Below, in pieces: positions 1 to 11,566 of a stretch of 64,000 nucleotides of DNA. Under the pieces are notes generated by a model. The model saw only the letters and a list, made by a program, of their open reading frames with translations. It was not told where the DNA came from and searched no databases. Position numbers and translations under genes: made by a program. How positions within the stretch are numbered: the first letter of the stretch is position 1; the number at the start of each line of letters is the position of its first letter. Source of the DNA: Colocasia esculenta (Eukaryota > Streptophyta > Magnoliopsida > Alismatales > Araceae). The DNA is taken from NCBI GenBank assembly GCA_014218235.1, contig CM024755.1, positions 163,487,941 through 163,551,940 of the forward strand, written 5' to 3'.

Positions 1-687
1 GAAGCTTATACACTCTGTACAGCCCATTTGCATGCCATTTTGTAGTAAAATAAAATCCTACACATGCCATCTACCTTCCTTAACCCATTAAACCCATTTA
101 AATCCTTACACATGGATCATTTTAGTCGAAAAGGAGAAGAATTCCCCTACCACATGAAGAACGTGAAGAATGTGTAAAACGACGTTGTCCTGGAGTTTCC
201 TGCGCTCCACACAACGTCGTCCTGCCGTAAACCCACAAACTCGGACGTCGAAACCTCCAAAACGCCGAAAAATCCGCACACAAACCTCCCCCATGGCTGA
301 GCAGTGTGTTCCTGCACTGCTTGGACTAGGTCGGCAAACCACAATACACAGACAGAATCGCGACGGGTCGCGACGTCGTGATTTAATCGGGGCAGTTAAA
401 GTCGTCGCAATTAAACGCGACGCCTCTGCATGCGCCACGCGGTGCGCATGCAGACGCGCACCCCGGGGAAGCGGCAATCGAAACGTGTCGACCTGGGCGG
501 TCGCGATTCTCAAAATTGTGACGCCTGGTTTTGTCGCATTTTTGAAAGCCACACCAGAGGTTGGTTTGGCTTGGGTTCCAACCCTCCAACCCACATAACC
601 TATCAAAAATATTTAATACACAGTATTTTGGGCCACACACTGGCCACCAAACCCACTAAGCATGATCTAAAAAATCGCGACGTTACA
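1..687. repeat. Unidentified LTR-like sequence, truncated by the window edge
   Basis: No coding region is convincing here. The stretch ends at 687 with a TACA terminus; read on the minus strand it opens TGTAACGTCGCGA, the form in which many plant gypsy LTRs begin. Immediately beyond it the integrase of the neighbouring minus-strand gypsy element is cut off in its catalytic core. The segment is rich in CG dyads, including a stem with 10-bp arms (179-188 with 211-220) and one with 11-bp perfect arms (425-435 with 444-454). I infer the end of another gypsy element inserted into the old pol gene. Its orientation and family are not established because the other end lies outside the window. Confidence 0.4.
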
Positions 688-1098
688 AAAAGTGAGCAGT
701 CTTAAAGAATTGGTCCATGACCACCCAAATCGAGTCATTGCCTCTAATTGACCTGGGCAAACCCGTTACAAATCCATGGTGATTGCTTCCCACTTCCACA
801 CAAGTATCTCCATCTTCTACATAAGGTCGGATGGTCTCTGACATTCGGCCTTGATCTGCTGACATACCAGACACCGAGACACGTATTCTGCTACATCCTT
901 CTTCATGCCTGACCACCAAAAGGATCACTTCAAGTTTTGGTACATCTTGGTGTTGCTCGGGTGAATGAAGAACCGTGACCTATGAGCTTCCGCAAGCACT
1001 TGTTCCTTAATCTCTATAATGTCTGGCACACATACTCTATGCTAAAATCTGATAATGTCATCCTCATCGTGAGCAATGCTTGCCTTGCCCACCATCTC
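688..1098 (-). pseudogene. Integrase fragment of the old gypsy element (truncated)
   Basis: Read on the minus strand, this stretch encodes an H2C2 zinc-binding region (an AHRSRFFIHP-like pair of histidines, then CLVCQQIKAE) followed by the start of the integrase core, with GNDSIWVV and KTAHFL recognisable. Stop codons and frame changes interrupt it. The core breaks off at about 690, so the second catalytic aspartate and the glutamate are absent. The order downstream of RNase H is that of Ty3/gypsy. It cannot make an active integrase. Confidence 0.75.
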
Positions 1099-1616
1099 CT
1101 AAAGTCTGGGATCTACTCCCTGCAGCTTTATCACCTTGTCCAACATAGTGGACCTGATGGCTAACTGTGCCATGAATGCTTGGTACAACTGTGTCTCTAA
1201 CTCCGTCATGGCACACTCCGCATCCTCTAGCATCTTACAATCTTGCTGAAGTATAGACCTCTTCTTGCTATGAGCATCTACCACGACATTTGCCTTCCAT
1301 GGATGGTACTGAAGCTCGAAGTCATAATCCTTAAAGAATTCGATCCATCGCCTATGCTGCAAGTTCAACTCCTTCTGAGAGAATAGGTACTTCAAACTCT
1401 TGTGGTTTGTGCATGGACCACAGCTACTAACTCCAAATCATGGGTCAGAGAGTTATGCTCATGCTCTTTTAGTTGACAAGAAGCATAGGCAACCACCTTA
1501 CCATGCTGCATTAGAACACAACCAAGGTTTATCTGCAAAGCCTCTGAGTAGATCGAAAAACCATCGTCACCACTTGGCAATATCAACACGAGTGCAGATG
1601 TCAACCTTGTCTTCAA
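1099..1616 (-). pseudogene. Gypsy RNase H region (decayed)
   Basis: Two overlapping minus-strand reading frames (1392-1616 and 1099-1395) carry the RNase H domain that follows reverse transcriptase in Ty3/gypsy pol. Visible landmarks are QINLGCVLMQHGKVVAYASC, the HDLELVAVVHA segment, and a degraded copy of the QRRWIEFFKDYDFELQYHPWKANVVVDA block. The domain would degrade the RNA strand of the RNA:DNA hybrid. It is split by a frameshift near 1395, and several conserved residues are changed. Confidence 0.8.
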
Positions 1617-1619
1617 CTT

Positions 1620-2543
1620 CTATAAACTACTCTCGCACTCCTCGGACCATACATACTTCACCCTTTTCCTGGTTAGCTTGATCAAAGGCACCGCTATAGA
1701 GGCAAAGCCCTTTATAAATCGCCTATAATAATTGGCATGACCAAGAAAACTTCTGATCTCAGATGGTGTCCTCGGAGTCTCGCATTGTAGCACTGCTTGT
1801 ACCTTCACTGGATCAACAACAACTCCAGTGCCTAAGATGACATGCCCATGGAAGTGAACCTCGTGCATCCAAGAGTCCCACTTGCTGAACTTAGCGTATA
1901 GCTTGTGCTCACAGAGAACTTCCAAAATTGTCCTCAGTTGCTTACGGTGTGTAGCTTCATCACGAGAGTAAACTAACACATCGTCTATGAACACCACGAC
2001 AAAACTATCCATGTATGGCCTGAACACCCTGTTCATGAGATCCATGAATGTTGCAGGGGCATTAGTCAAACCAAAAGGAAGCACGAGGAACTCGTAGTGT
2101 TTGTAACGGGTCCTGAATGCTATCTTGGAAGCGTCCTCCTCTTTGATCCTCAGCTGATGGTACCCTGAATGTAGATCAATTTTGCAAGACGTAGATGCAT
2201 TATGGAGCTGATCAAACAAGTCATCAATCCACAGCAAGGGGTAATTATTCTTCACTGTCACCTGGTTGAATTTTCTATAGTCAATGCACAGTCTGAGAGA
2301 ACCATCATTCTTCTTCACGAATAGTACTAGTGTGCCCCATGGTGACACACTAGGGCGAATGAACCCCTTATCGAGCAACTCCTGCAAGTGCTTCCTCAGC
2401 TCAACTAACTTAGCAGGTGCCATCTGGTAGGGAGCCTTAGAGATAGGTGAGGTGCCTAGAAGCAAGTCGATAGTGAACTCTATCTCCCTTACTGGTGGCA
2501 ATCCAGATAGATCATCAGGAAACACATCTAGAAACTCCTGCAC
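1620..2543 (-). pseudogene. Gypsy reverse transcriptase (307-codon open fragment)
   Basis: This is the longest open stretch of the old minus-strand element. It begins with the linker after protease (EFLDVFPDDLSGLPPVREIEF), has the RT fingers and palm (KKNDGSLRLCIDYRKFNQVT, then DLHSGYHQLRI), the LPFGLTNAPATFMDLMNRVF block, and the catalytic FIDDVLVYS motif with both aspartates. The connection motif RSFLGHANYYRRFIKGF follows. The domain order and wording are those of plant chromovirus-type Ty3/gypsy pol. It is now an isolated fragment because neighbouring pol domains are broken. Confidence 0.9.
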
Positions 2544-2633
2544 AACCTTGATCTCCTTAACAGTAGGTAAATGATCGGCCTCATGGATCTAGACCACACT
2601 GGCAAGAAAAGTGTCACAACCCTTATTCACCAT

Positions 2634-3060
2634 TCACATAGCCTTCATGGCGGAGATCACAAACTTTCCCACTAGATTCCTAGGCAAAGGATGTGAGAAC
2701 TCATCCTCTCCAGGAATGCAGAATGTAATTCTCTTCCTCCTGCAATCGACCAAGGCATAGTGCACCTCAAGTGAATCAAGACCAAGTATGGCATCATAGT
2801 GTTTCATCTTGAGCAAGTAGAAGCACCCAAACAAGCCCCGGCCTTCAATACACACAGGTAAGGAAGGAATGCACTTCCTGGTCGCTACAGTACTAGCTGA
2901 GGTACGTACTGACAGGGGAACGTCCAAGCCTTCTACCTAAACTCCATACTCTGCTACAAACTGCCTAGCAAACCACTCGTAAACAAACAAGTGCGTATCA
3001 CCTGTATGAAACAATACTCGAGCCTGCACACCCATAACTAAAATAGTACCTTTCATGACG
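2634..3060 (-). pseudogene. Gypsy protease region (decayed)
   Basis: The minus strand carries the retropepsin-like domain between gag and RT. The 2634-2927 frame includes the typical second half, with YDAILGLDSLEVHYALVDCRRKRITF and a C-terminal SAMKAM end. Upstream, at about 2930-3060, the ARVLFHTGDTH stretch stands where the family has an aspartate-containing DSGASHSF active site, so the catalytic residue is lost. A stop codon separates the two halves. Confidence 0.7.
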
Positions 3061-3189
3061 TTCTCTTCCTACTCTGCATCCTCACGTGCAAGTGCATACA
3101 CTCGGGCTTGGGCCCGCGGCCTTCTCGACTTCCTGGTCACTGGTGCCACTGCCGGGGCTGGAGCTCCTCTTGCCGCAAATTGCTGAAGT

Positions 3190-4376
3190 CTCGGGCAATC
3201 TCTACTCTAGTGCTTGGTACTACAACACTTCAGACATTTCCTTGTAATTTCCAGCATTTTGAACCGCCATGAGTCCTCCCATAATGAGGACACTCCTTCT
3301 TGTCGCTAAGTTTGAAGCTAGTCACCTGGGGTATGCCGCTGACTATTTTGGAACTACTGCACGTTGTGGCTACTACTAATACACGATTGCCCTCTTCCTA
3401 TCTTGCCTCTGGAATAGTGCCGCAAACCTCTTATGGGCTGCCTTCTTTTCTTCCCTATACTGGTCCATCTTGCTCTCCTGTTTGCATGCTGCGCTAAGAG
3501 CCTTGTCTAAGGTCCGCTGATCAAAGGCCACCAGTTTAGTCCTGAGAGATGTTATGAGTCCCATCATGAACTTCTTGGCCTTCCCACACATGTCTGCGAT
3601 GATGTGGGGAGCGTACTTGGAAAGCTTAGCAAACCTAGCCTCATACTCCAGGGCAGTCATGGAACTCTGAGTAAGAGAATGAAATTCTTATTCTATCTTG
3701 TCCTGAATGTGCTCGAGGATGAACTTGGCTTCAAAGAGTCTAGTGAACTCAACTTAAGTCTCCTCCAACGCCCCATCCTCGTACCTGGTACGTTGCATAG
3801 AGGGCCACCGAACATCGGCTCTCTCTTGCAATAAGCACCAACTAACTAAAACACCTGCATGCATGCACATATACTCTAACTGCCTGTAGCATGTAGGTTG
3901 CCAGACTCACTTTATCCTCTTCCGCACATCTGATAGCACAGAAGATCTTCTCTACCTCCCTCAACCAGCTCTCTACTAAGAGGGGCTTACTCTCCCCCAT
4001 AAATGAAGGTAGAGCCATCCTCTTAAATAGCACCATGATGGATGGACCTCCATGTCCAAACTCCTGGGGAACTGGAGTTGGAGCATGACCCTGAGATAAA
4101 ATACAATACATAAGCGATCATACAACGACAATACATACTACTCCTACTTGACAACGCCAACCTGTGCCTATAACTAATCTGACAATGCTACCTGAGTCTG
4201 CGCTGCATCTGCATCACCTGGACTAGGCTTTGCATGAACACACCATAATCCACTGGTGGCGGTTGTGGTTGTACCACCGTGGGACCTTGGTGTGATGGGG
4301 CTTGCTGCTCACCCCTCTCCTCATGTCTCTACTCGTCCTCCCGAGCCTGAGTACTGTGCCTACCACGACTCGCCAT
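3190..4376 (-). pseudogene. Gypsy gag (decayed)
   Basis: The likely gag start is the minus-strand ATG at 4376 (MASRGRHSTQARED), about 170 nt downstream of the primer site. Recognisable Gag segments are the FKRMALPSFMGESKPLLVESW stretch followed by EVEKIFCAIRCAEEDKVSLATYML (3842-4111) and MTALEYEARFAKLSKYAPHI (3376-3660). A degenerate CCHC zinc knuckle (CLKCCSTKH then SRDCP) lies near 3190-3240. Stops and frame changes separate these blocks. In life Gag forms the retrotransposon particle and binds its RNA. This copy is non-functional. Confidence 0.75.
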
Positions 4377-4545
4377 TACCTATAAAACAAATACCATAAT
4401 TAGGATCTAAGTTCTTTAGTCCTAACTGTTTTCTTAACTATCTTTAGTTCGTTATTGGTTATTTTCCACTTATATGGTCTGATTCTATAAAGACTTTGAA
4501 ATAGTGTGTATGTGAAGGAATATTTATGTACAATCTCAACCTATT

Positions 4546-4557
4546 GCTCTGATACCA
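4546..4557 (-). other. Primer binding site (initiator tRNA-Met type)
   Basis: The minus strand reads TGGTATCAGAGC, the usual plant primer site complementary to the 3' end of initiator tRNA-Met. It lies just inside the LTR of the old gypsy element, whose end (minus strand) reads GGGTCGTTATA. This fixes the direction of that element and the position of its LTR. Confidence 0.85.
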
Positions 4558-4560
4558 ATC

Positions 4561-4617
4561 TATATAACGACCCACTTTATACCGCTACGATGATACCAAT
4601 CCACATCATTATAAAGC
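4561..4617 (-). repeat. Old gypsy LTR, part 1 of 3
   Basis: This is the primer-site-proximal end of the old element's LTR, ending on the minus strand in GGGTCGTTATA. The Sirevirus cuts it at 4617; its last five bases, AAAGC (4613-4617), are repeated at 39850-39854, where the LTR resumes. Confidence 0.7.
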
Positions 4618-4990
4618 TGTTGAGTTGAGTGTAATTTCATATCATTTCCCCTCTTATTTTGATGATGACAAATGTGATTTGAATGCAAACTAATTGAAAC
4701 ATGATACACACATTTCACCTGAAATTTATATTCAAAAAGCATATTTCAAAGCACACTTATCATTTGTACTAATAATAAAATATTTTACTAATGATATATG
4801 TGTTTAATTTTCAGGTACAAATACTTTTGCAAAGATGGTCTCGACACACCCCACAATGGTGTCGACACAACACCTCAGACTCAAAGGCAAAAAGCTGAAG
4901 AAATGCTGAGACTGTGTCGACACTAGTCAAAAAGCAGGTCGACACGAGTTGCAAATTCCAGGAATTAGACTACCTAGGTCAACGCAGAAT

Positions 4991-5312
4991 GAGGGCAGGT
5001 CGACACTGGACCTCGTTCCCAGAACAACCTATTTTCAGAATTGGGACAGCAGGTCGACACTACCACCAGAGCAGGTCGACACTGAATCAATTCCCAGAAC
5101 AGTCTATTTTCAGAATTGGGACAGCAGGTCGACACTACCACCAGAGCAGGTCGACACTAGATCAATTCCCAGAACAATCTATTTGCAGAATGGGACAGCA
5201 CGTCGATGCAAGATGAGAGGAAGTCGACAATGGACCTCGTTCCCAGAACAACCTGTTTTCAGGTTTGGGACAGTGTGTCGACACCACCACCAGGGCAGGT
5301 CGACACACTACG
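4991..5312 (+). repeat. ~75 bp tandem repeats with GTCGAC motifs in the U3 region
   Basis: About four imperfect copies of a ~75 bp unit. Each contains two GGTCGACAC blocks spaced by ATTCCCAGAACA and CAGAATTGGGACAG segments. The array sits upstream of the LTR TATA box, where transcriptional control elements are expected. The same array recurs in the 3' LTR. Confidence 0.85.
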
Positions 5313-5423
5313 GAAAGATTCCAACTTAATATGGATGATTGCCACGTGTCATCCTAGGGCGATGGATTATCAACCTAGGATTGTGTGACCTTGTACCCAA
5401 GGGGTATCTTTGGAATCTTTTGG

Positions 5424-5434
5424 GTATAAAAAGC
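5424..5434 (+). promoter_or_regulatory. TATA box of the Sirevirus 5' LTR
   Basis: GTATAAAAAGC lies about 110 bp after the repeat array and roughly 990 bp before the LTR end. This is a canonical core promoter, the likely start signal for the genomic RNA. Confidence 0.65.
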
Positions 5435-6414
5435 CCCCAATTGGCCATCCATCACATCAAGAGACCCAACGAACTCTTGGAGCCTCCAGAAAGTTCCCTT
5501 TGGCGGCGAGAAGAGTTCATCTCCCTCCTCTGCTCTCTTGGTGTCTTCTGAAGACCAATTCTCATCAATTCGATTGTGAGAATTGGAGTGTGATCCTCGA
5601 AGAAGCATTTGAAGCGCCTCAAGGAAGCTGATCAAGTAGAAGCATCCATTGGAGAAGAATTCAAGGAAGATCCCCAAGTTCAAAAGTGCAGAGCATCGCT
5701 TGGGACTTCAAGAATCCAAGCTTCTTCCCAATCTGAGCTTCTACAAGGGAGTACACTGAAGAACAAAGTCTTTTCATACAATTCTCAATGTACTTTTGTT
5801 CTTCTGAGACATTTTGAGATTGTGTCAGTGCTTCTACATAATTCTCATGAATGTTCTCATGTTCGACATGATCTGCTGCTAGAAGATCTATGTCTTGTGT
5901 TGGTGTCTAGCAAAGTCATTTGTGAGTCATTGTGCTCAGGTTGAGTCGTCAAACTCAAGTGTTGGTTGAGCAGTCTTGCTCAGGGATCTAGAGTAGTCTT
6001 ACTCTAGAGGTGTGTGAGTTGTAAACTCAGGTGTTGGAGTTGTCTGGCTCCAGTGGGTGTGTTACCCAAGTTGTTTAGTGAATCCTCACTGGGTGTGAGG
6101 CATGGATGTAGGAATCACATGGGTGATTTCCGAACCACCTAAAAATCTCTGTGCACTTGTCTATTTGTGGTTTGATTCTATTATCCGTTAGATGCTTGCA
6201 TAGGATCGCTTAAGATTCACTTAATCAACTGGTTTCACATCTATTTTATCAACTCTCTTAACATCTCATCAAATCTGTGTTTTTCACTGTTAAAAATGCC
6301 TCTAATTCTCAAAGTGATTTTTAAATTGCTTAAGCTTCCGCATAGAGTGGTATAGATCTATTCATCCCCCCCCCCTTCTAGATCTTATCCACACATTTTC
6401 CTCGATCCTTCAAT

Positions 6415-6425
6415 TGGTATCAGAG
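6415..6425 (+). other. Sirevirus primer binding site
   Basis: TGGTATCAGAG begins two bases after the LTR end, matching the initiator tRNA-Met site. The next bases are AGGG rather than the usual C, so complementarity is slightly shortened. Confidence 0.85.
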
Positions 6426-6537
6426 AGGGTTTACATTTGATCTGATTTAATTTGAGTAGTTTTTGAGTATTGTGTGTCTGATTGCTTGATTGTTTGCTTG
6501 CTTGCTGAATATTTCTTCTGTGCTTTCTTTTAAGTCA

Positions 6538-7634
6538 ATGGATTTCAAAGGTTTCATAGCTAAGGGGCATTCCATAAATAGGCCACCATTCTTTAATGGA
6601 ACGGACTATTCATATTGGAAAAATAGAATGCAAGTGTTTCTAAGAGCCCAGAACTATGAAATCTAGAAAGTGGTTGAGGTTGGTCCCTATGAAAACCAGG
6701 GAGAGGAAGAAACCTGGACTAGGGAACAAATAAGAAAAGCCACATTGAATTATAGTGCCATGAACATGATTCAATGTGCTGTTCATCCCAAAGAGTATTC
6801 GAGAATCTCAATGTGCAAATCTGCCAAAGAGATGTGGGATAAACTCGAATTACTTTATGAGGGAAGATCACAAGTGAAGGAAACTAAGGCAAATATTCTT
6901 GTTTCAAAATATGAATTGTTTATGATGAAGTCTAATGAAACAATTTCTGAAATGTTTGCCAGGTTCATAGTTATTGTCAATGGACTGAAGGCCTTAGGTA
7001 AGGACTACACAGATGCAGACTTGGTAAGGAAAATCTTGCGTTCACTTTCTTCAATTTGGCACACAAAGGCCACTGTCATTGAAGATTCTAAAGATTTGTC
7101 CAAAATGTCTTTGGATGAATTGATAGGATCCTTAATGACATATGAAATAAATTTGAAAAGAAATGAAGAACACATAACTAAAACCAAACCAATGGCACTT
7201 AAGGCCTCTTCAAGTAGTAAAGATAAAAGTCAGGAAAAGACAAGTTCTGAGGAGTCTGAGTCAAATGAGGATGAAATTGCCCTCATGACCAGGCAATTCA
7301 GAAAATTCTGGAAATTTAGAAAAGGAAAAATGTCTGGGAAAAAGAAGTTTTCCTCAGGTAAAAGAAACACTTCCTCTTCTAATTTTAACAAGAATCAAAA
7401 ATCTGACGAAACTGTCATTTACTACAGGTGCAATAAGCCAGGACACATGAAGAGAGAGTGTCCTGAGAACAAGAAGGAAAAGCACAAGAAGTTCCAGAAG
7501 TTTAAGAAGCCCAAGGCCACGGTAGCCACTTGGTCTGATGAAGACTCAAGTGAAGAAGAAGAAGACAAAAAATCCTCAAGCTCTGAGAGTGAGGAAATAT
7601 GCTTCATGGCCAACAACTTTGAAGAAAAGGTAAG
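6538..7634 (+). pseudogene. Sirevirus gag, 5' part (interrupted)
   Basis: The start is taken as the ATG at 6538, giving an N-terminus MDFKGFIAKGHSINRPPFFNG, the copia Gag opening, in one frame to 7634. A TAG stop at 6664-6666 stands where this Gag family normally has tryptophan. The Gag core contains the SAKEMWDKLELLYEG and VRKILRSLSSIWHTKATVIE blocks. A CCHC zinc knuckle (CNKPGHMKREC, around 7430-7465; the first position is also C) follows a lysine/serine-rich linker. The frame is cut by the Athila-type insertion: the bases GTAAG at 7630-7634 reappear at 21207-21211, and Gag continues from 21212. The protein would form the particle and bind RNA. Confidence 0.9.
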
Positions 7635-10465
7635 TGAAACGCGCGCCTTGTTGATTGTGCAATTCCGTTGTCTAGAGTTCCTTGCACATAGCAACAAGCT
7701 CACCTCCTCTAAACTGTCTCACAGATTTAAAATAGCAAAAAGAAACTAGCACAATGGTGAGAACAGGTCATTTCCACAGGGAGACTGAATAGAAATTGAT
7801 TTAAACTACTTTAACTTGGAATCATTCTAACGACAATGCATTAAAAGTGAATGTGTAAACAACACCAATCAAATCCCCCACACTTGACAAATTAAACTTA
7901 ATGAAAGAACAAGTAGAATGGAGAACCAAAGAGTTGGTATCACTGTACCTTCACAGCTCGAGGGATCAAACAAGTAAGAAATCTAAACTAGGCACATACG
8001 TATGCATCTCTAAATCTGAATTGCTTCGGAAAGATGACGAAACACGAATTCTCAAAAGAACATTCCAAGCCACTGTACCCTCATAGCTCAAGGGATGAAG
8101 AACAAACAAGAAATAAGATGCAACCAGCTTCAGAACAGCAAGGCGAAACACATTGGATCTCGTCTTCCTCACAGTCTAGTGAATTAGTAAGAAAATGACA
8201 ACAGAAATATAGACTGCAATGAACTCAGAATTTATCCACAGGGAAGAAATAAAAACACTGCAGAAATAAAAATAGACAACCTCTAGGTCGATCTCTCCCA
8301 ATCCTTAGAATCACCCACAGTAACAAAGAGGAAAAGAACACAATGCTTAAACCATCTGAAATCTCTCAATTGAAGAAAGGACGAAGGAAGAGGTCCTCTG
8401 TTCGCACCCATCCAAAGCCAACAGAAAAGAAGCAAACTCAGATGAAATACTCACATCTCACAAGAACAGAAGAAATTGCATGATTGAAATGAGAAATTAA
8501 AGTCAAATGGATCGAACTCTCCCAATCCAACCATTAAACTAAGAACAGAAGACTAAACAAATGCATTGGCTCAATTCCACTAAGAACAGAAAATAGAAAG
8601 AAGAAAATTGAACACTCTGATCTGATCCTCTCACAGAAGACAGGAAAAGAAACCAAACAAATCCAAATGTCAAACTGTCTATCACTGCTCAACCATTCAA
8701 CCAAGAACAGAGAGAAAAAAAAAACTGAACAATTGTAATAGATCGAAGCAAGTAAACGCAAAATTGAACAATAATTTCCCCAGATCACCCTCACAATCTG
8801 GGCAGAAGGAAACGAACTAAACCCAGGAGAAATGCAACTAACTCACTTAGCATAACTGGATGAAACTAGACTGAAGAAATGGAAGAAACCCCTGAATCCT
8901 TCACAGCAGCTCCCAACAGCAAGAACAACACAGCAGCAACAATTCTGGTGTCTTTCCTCATAGAACAGATCAGAAGAAATGGAATAAAATTCCCCCAAAT
9001 GCTGAACAACTGAAATCTCTCACAGCACTACTCTCCGGAAGAATATAAACTAAAATTAAACTCCAAAAACAATCGAACCAGCCAACCCTGGCATGCTTTG
9101 CTTGGAAGGAAAAATACAGGAAGAAATGGCAGGAATTAAACTAAAATCTGAACTGGCTAACATCTGAACTGTGGAAAAGTAGAAAGCTATAAAACAAAAA
9201 AAAATGCCGAATCCCTTCTTCTACAAATGTTGAAAGCAAAATACAGAAGGAATGAAAAGCTAAAGAGGAATCCCAAACTGAATGGCGAAATCCCCTGCTC
9301 TGCAGCTTACAGAAAAGAAGAAAGAAACTCCCAAAAATTCGAACTCCAGCCCTCCCCTGAGAAGTCTGGAAGAAAAAGAAGAAAACTGGAAATTAAACTA
9401 AAAATTCTTTAAAAAAAAAAAATTCTAACTAGCGAACCCCCTGGAGAAGAGGACCTGAGGTCCTTATATAGGCTCCAAGATCCTCCTTAGCAGCTCCGCA
9501 CGGCCACTGCACACGAGCTCCAGCTTCACCATCTGCGCGCCACACACAGAGCCAGCTCAGCTCCTCTGCAAGCTTCACACACCCGCTCCTGCACCGCACG
9601 AGATCTGCTTCCATCGCGCCGCACACAATCGCACAGCCCTGGTCTCTGCACAACCACACACTCCATCGCTAACCGCCCAGCACCGCGCCTTGCACACTCG
9701 GACCATCACCATCCGCAACAGCCCTGGCCAGCAGCCCAGCATCCGGATCCGCCATCACACCTGCATCAGCCGCATGCGCCACATGCCCAAACCCATCTGG
9801 CCACCTCATCCGCCCCCAGCCTGGTTCGCCTGGGCGCTGGCCGCTCAGGCCCTGCACCGCCTCCAGCCTGCTGCCATCGCCAGAGCCTGGCCATCGCACC
9901 AAGCACTCCATCAGTCCGCCTCCACCTCAGCAGCAGCTCTCCATCTGCCTCAGCACACACCCAGCCCAGCTTCAGCAGGCGCACCGCCATGCCCAAGCCC
10001 CAGCCGCATTAGCTCTTTCCAGCTTCTTCGTGAAGCTTCCACTGCCTCCCAGACTCCTGTTAGGAAGAGAGTTAAAAGAGGGTTTAGTGGGGTATGTGGC
10101 AGGATAGAATTGGGTGGGGTATTTAGAATATTTTATTTGATGAGATTGGGTGGAGTATGTGGTATGAATAAAAAGTGTGATTTATTTACAACTAATATGT
10201 CTAAGATTTATTAAAAGATGATTCTAAAAATTATTTATGTACAATTATACTTGTAAAAGAAGAAAACATTTTATTAGTCAAACTACTCTAAATGTATTGA
10301 TTTTAAATCTAACTATGTGTTCTTCACAAAAATCTAACTAAAATGCTCGAAATTTTATTTTTGGATGACATGAAAATTAAAATCAAATTGTACGTTATCT
10401 ATGGACAAAGATGTCTAAAATTACTATATATATGAAATTTAACGCGAAAAATTATGTCGTTATCA
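7635..10465 (-). repeat. Athila-type 3' LTR (2,831 bp)
   Basis: Nearly identical to 18385-21206. An A-rich part (7635-9430 on the plus strand) adjoins a GC-rich part (about 9480-10020), which lies downstream of the TATA box in the direction of transcription. Open frames in this LTR are matched in both copies and show no family resemblance. Confidence 0.93.
9450..9472 (-). promoter_or_regulatory. TATA box and 15-bp palindrome in the Athila-type 3' LTR
   Basis: On the minus strand CCTATATAAGG (9462-9472) is a strong TATA box, directly followed by a perfect palindrome AGGACCTGAGGTCCT (9450-9464). Transcription would run leftwards from here. The same arrangement is at 20194-20216 in the other LTR. 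Confidence 0.65.
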
Positions 10466-11566
10466 CTCCCCCCTACTTAAACATTGCTAGTCTCTTAGCA
10501 ATAAAAATTAATCAAAATATAAGACTAGAAGATGTAATATCTCATGCTAACCAGCCATCATGTAAAAGATTCATGTAAAGACATGTCTTTCTAATTGTAA
10601 AGGCTTATGGCAAGAAATTAGTGCACAAATGGTAGCTCACTTAAGAGTTCACATCAGCCCTTCTGAAACTCCTCTGCTTTAGCTAGTATTTGAGATTAGA
10701 TTGATTTGAGGGAGAAGAAAAGAATTGTGGAATAAGATCCTTGCTCAGTCAGATCTGGTTGTTTCTCTCAGTTCCATTCTGCTCATCTTCCTTGAGGATT
10801 ATTTCTCTGAGTTGAGGACTTTTGTCCCTTTATTTGCACTTTGTGCACTCAGAATTTTTTCTTTTTCATCCATAATGCTGCACAACCCATCACTTTTCAA
10901 GAGTAGCGAGTCCAACTTTACTCAGATCCGGGGCATTTTTCATGGATATATTTTTCTTTTACTTTTGCTTTTTGCTTTTGCTTTTGCTTTTCTTTTCCTC
11001 TTTAAGGAAGAATGAACAGTCAAGTTCCTTGATCACATACCTTCACTTCCTTCACAATTCACTTAAGGGGAGGGGAGAAAACCAATCACCTCTCTCCTAC
11101 TAGCCTTGACAAATTTGCTACATTCGGGTTCAGCTAGTCTAAGTGGCTGTGTAGTGTGTGTATGAAAACTTCTTGCCATAAATCCTTACATAAGGTAGAC
11201 AAGAGGTACATGTAATCTTTTACTAGAGGCTATCTAACATGGATGCTTGCAAGGGAATGTGACAACTACAAAATTTTAATGGTTAAAGATCAGACACATA
11301 GTCTGGATGGCGCAATGCTACGCATTTTATTCAAAGATGAAACATTGTGAAATTTTTTTTTTGTTTTTATTTGCATATGTACAAGCTAAAAAGAAAGAAA
11401 ATGAAGCATTGGTTAGGATGGGGACTATGCATGCTTTATTCTACCTCTCCCCCCTACTTATTTGCAAGAAAAGAAAGTAAGATAGAAAATTACCTGATAA
11501 GGAAAATCTGTACACTTGGGTTGCCTCCCAAGAAGCGCTAAGTTTATCGTCTTCAGCCAGACGCAA
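10466..11566 (-). other. Athila-type 3' untranslated region with PPT
   Basis: No gene is visible in this 1.1 kb. The polypurine tract abutting the LTR (minus strand TAGGGGGGAG, 10466-10475) primes plus-strand DNA. A second, very similar tract is at 11447-11460. A pyrimidine-rich stretch occurs at 10950-11000. Athila relatives can carry an env-like ORF here; this copy has none. Confidence 0.7.

Larger units (their letters stand above)
4618..6412 (+). repeat. Sirevirus 5' LTR (1,795 bp)
   Basis: It is paired with 38056-39849 over its full length, with TG at the start and CA at the end. It holds a ~75 bp tandem array rich in GTCGACAC (4991-5312), a TATA box at 5424-5434, and a poly-C run near 6366. 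The primer site follows directly. Open frames inside it (for example 4914-5329) only reflect the repeat array. Confidence 0.93.

Noticed and set aside
106..606. 166-codon minus-strand and 142-codon plus-strand frames
   Set aside because: They overlap each other on opposite strands in a CG-rich LTR-like segment, with no recognisable motif.
4914..5329. Repetitive open frames in the Sirevirus LTR (also 38428-39175)
   Set aside because: The 75 bp repeat unit is a multiple of three and keeps several frames open. They are upstream of or across the promoter.
9690..10214. 174-codon open frame, proline/alanine-rich (also at 20434-20850)
   Set aside because: It lies in the GC-rich part of the Athila-type LTR, antisense to transcription. 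Overlapping frames are open on both strands, and no domain is recognisable.
10466..11566. Env-like gene expected in Athila relatives
   Set aside because: The interval is only 1.1 kb and has no matching frame on the minus strand.
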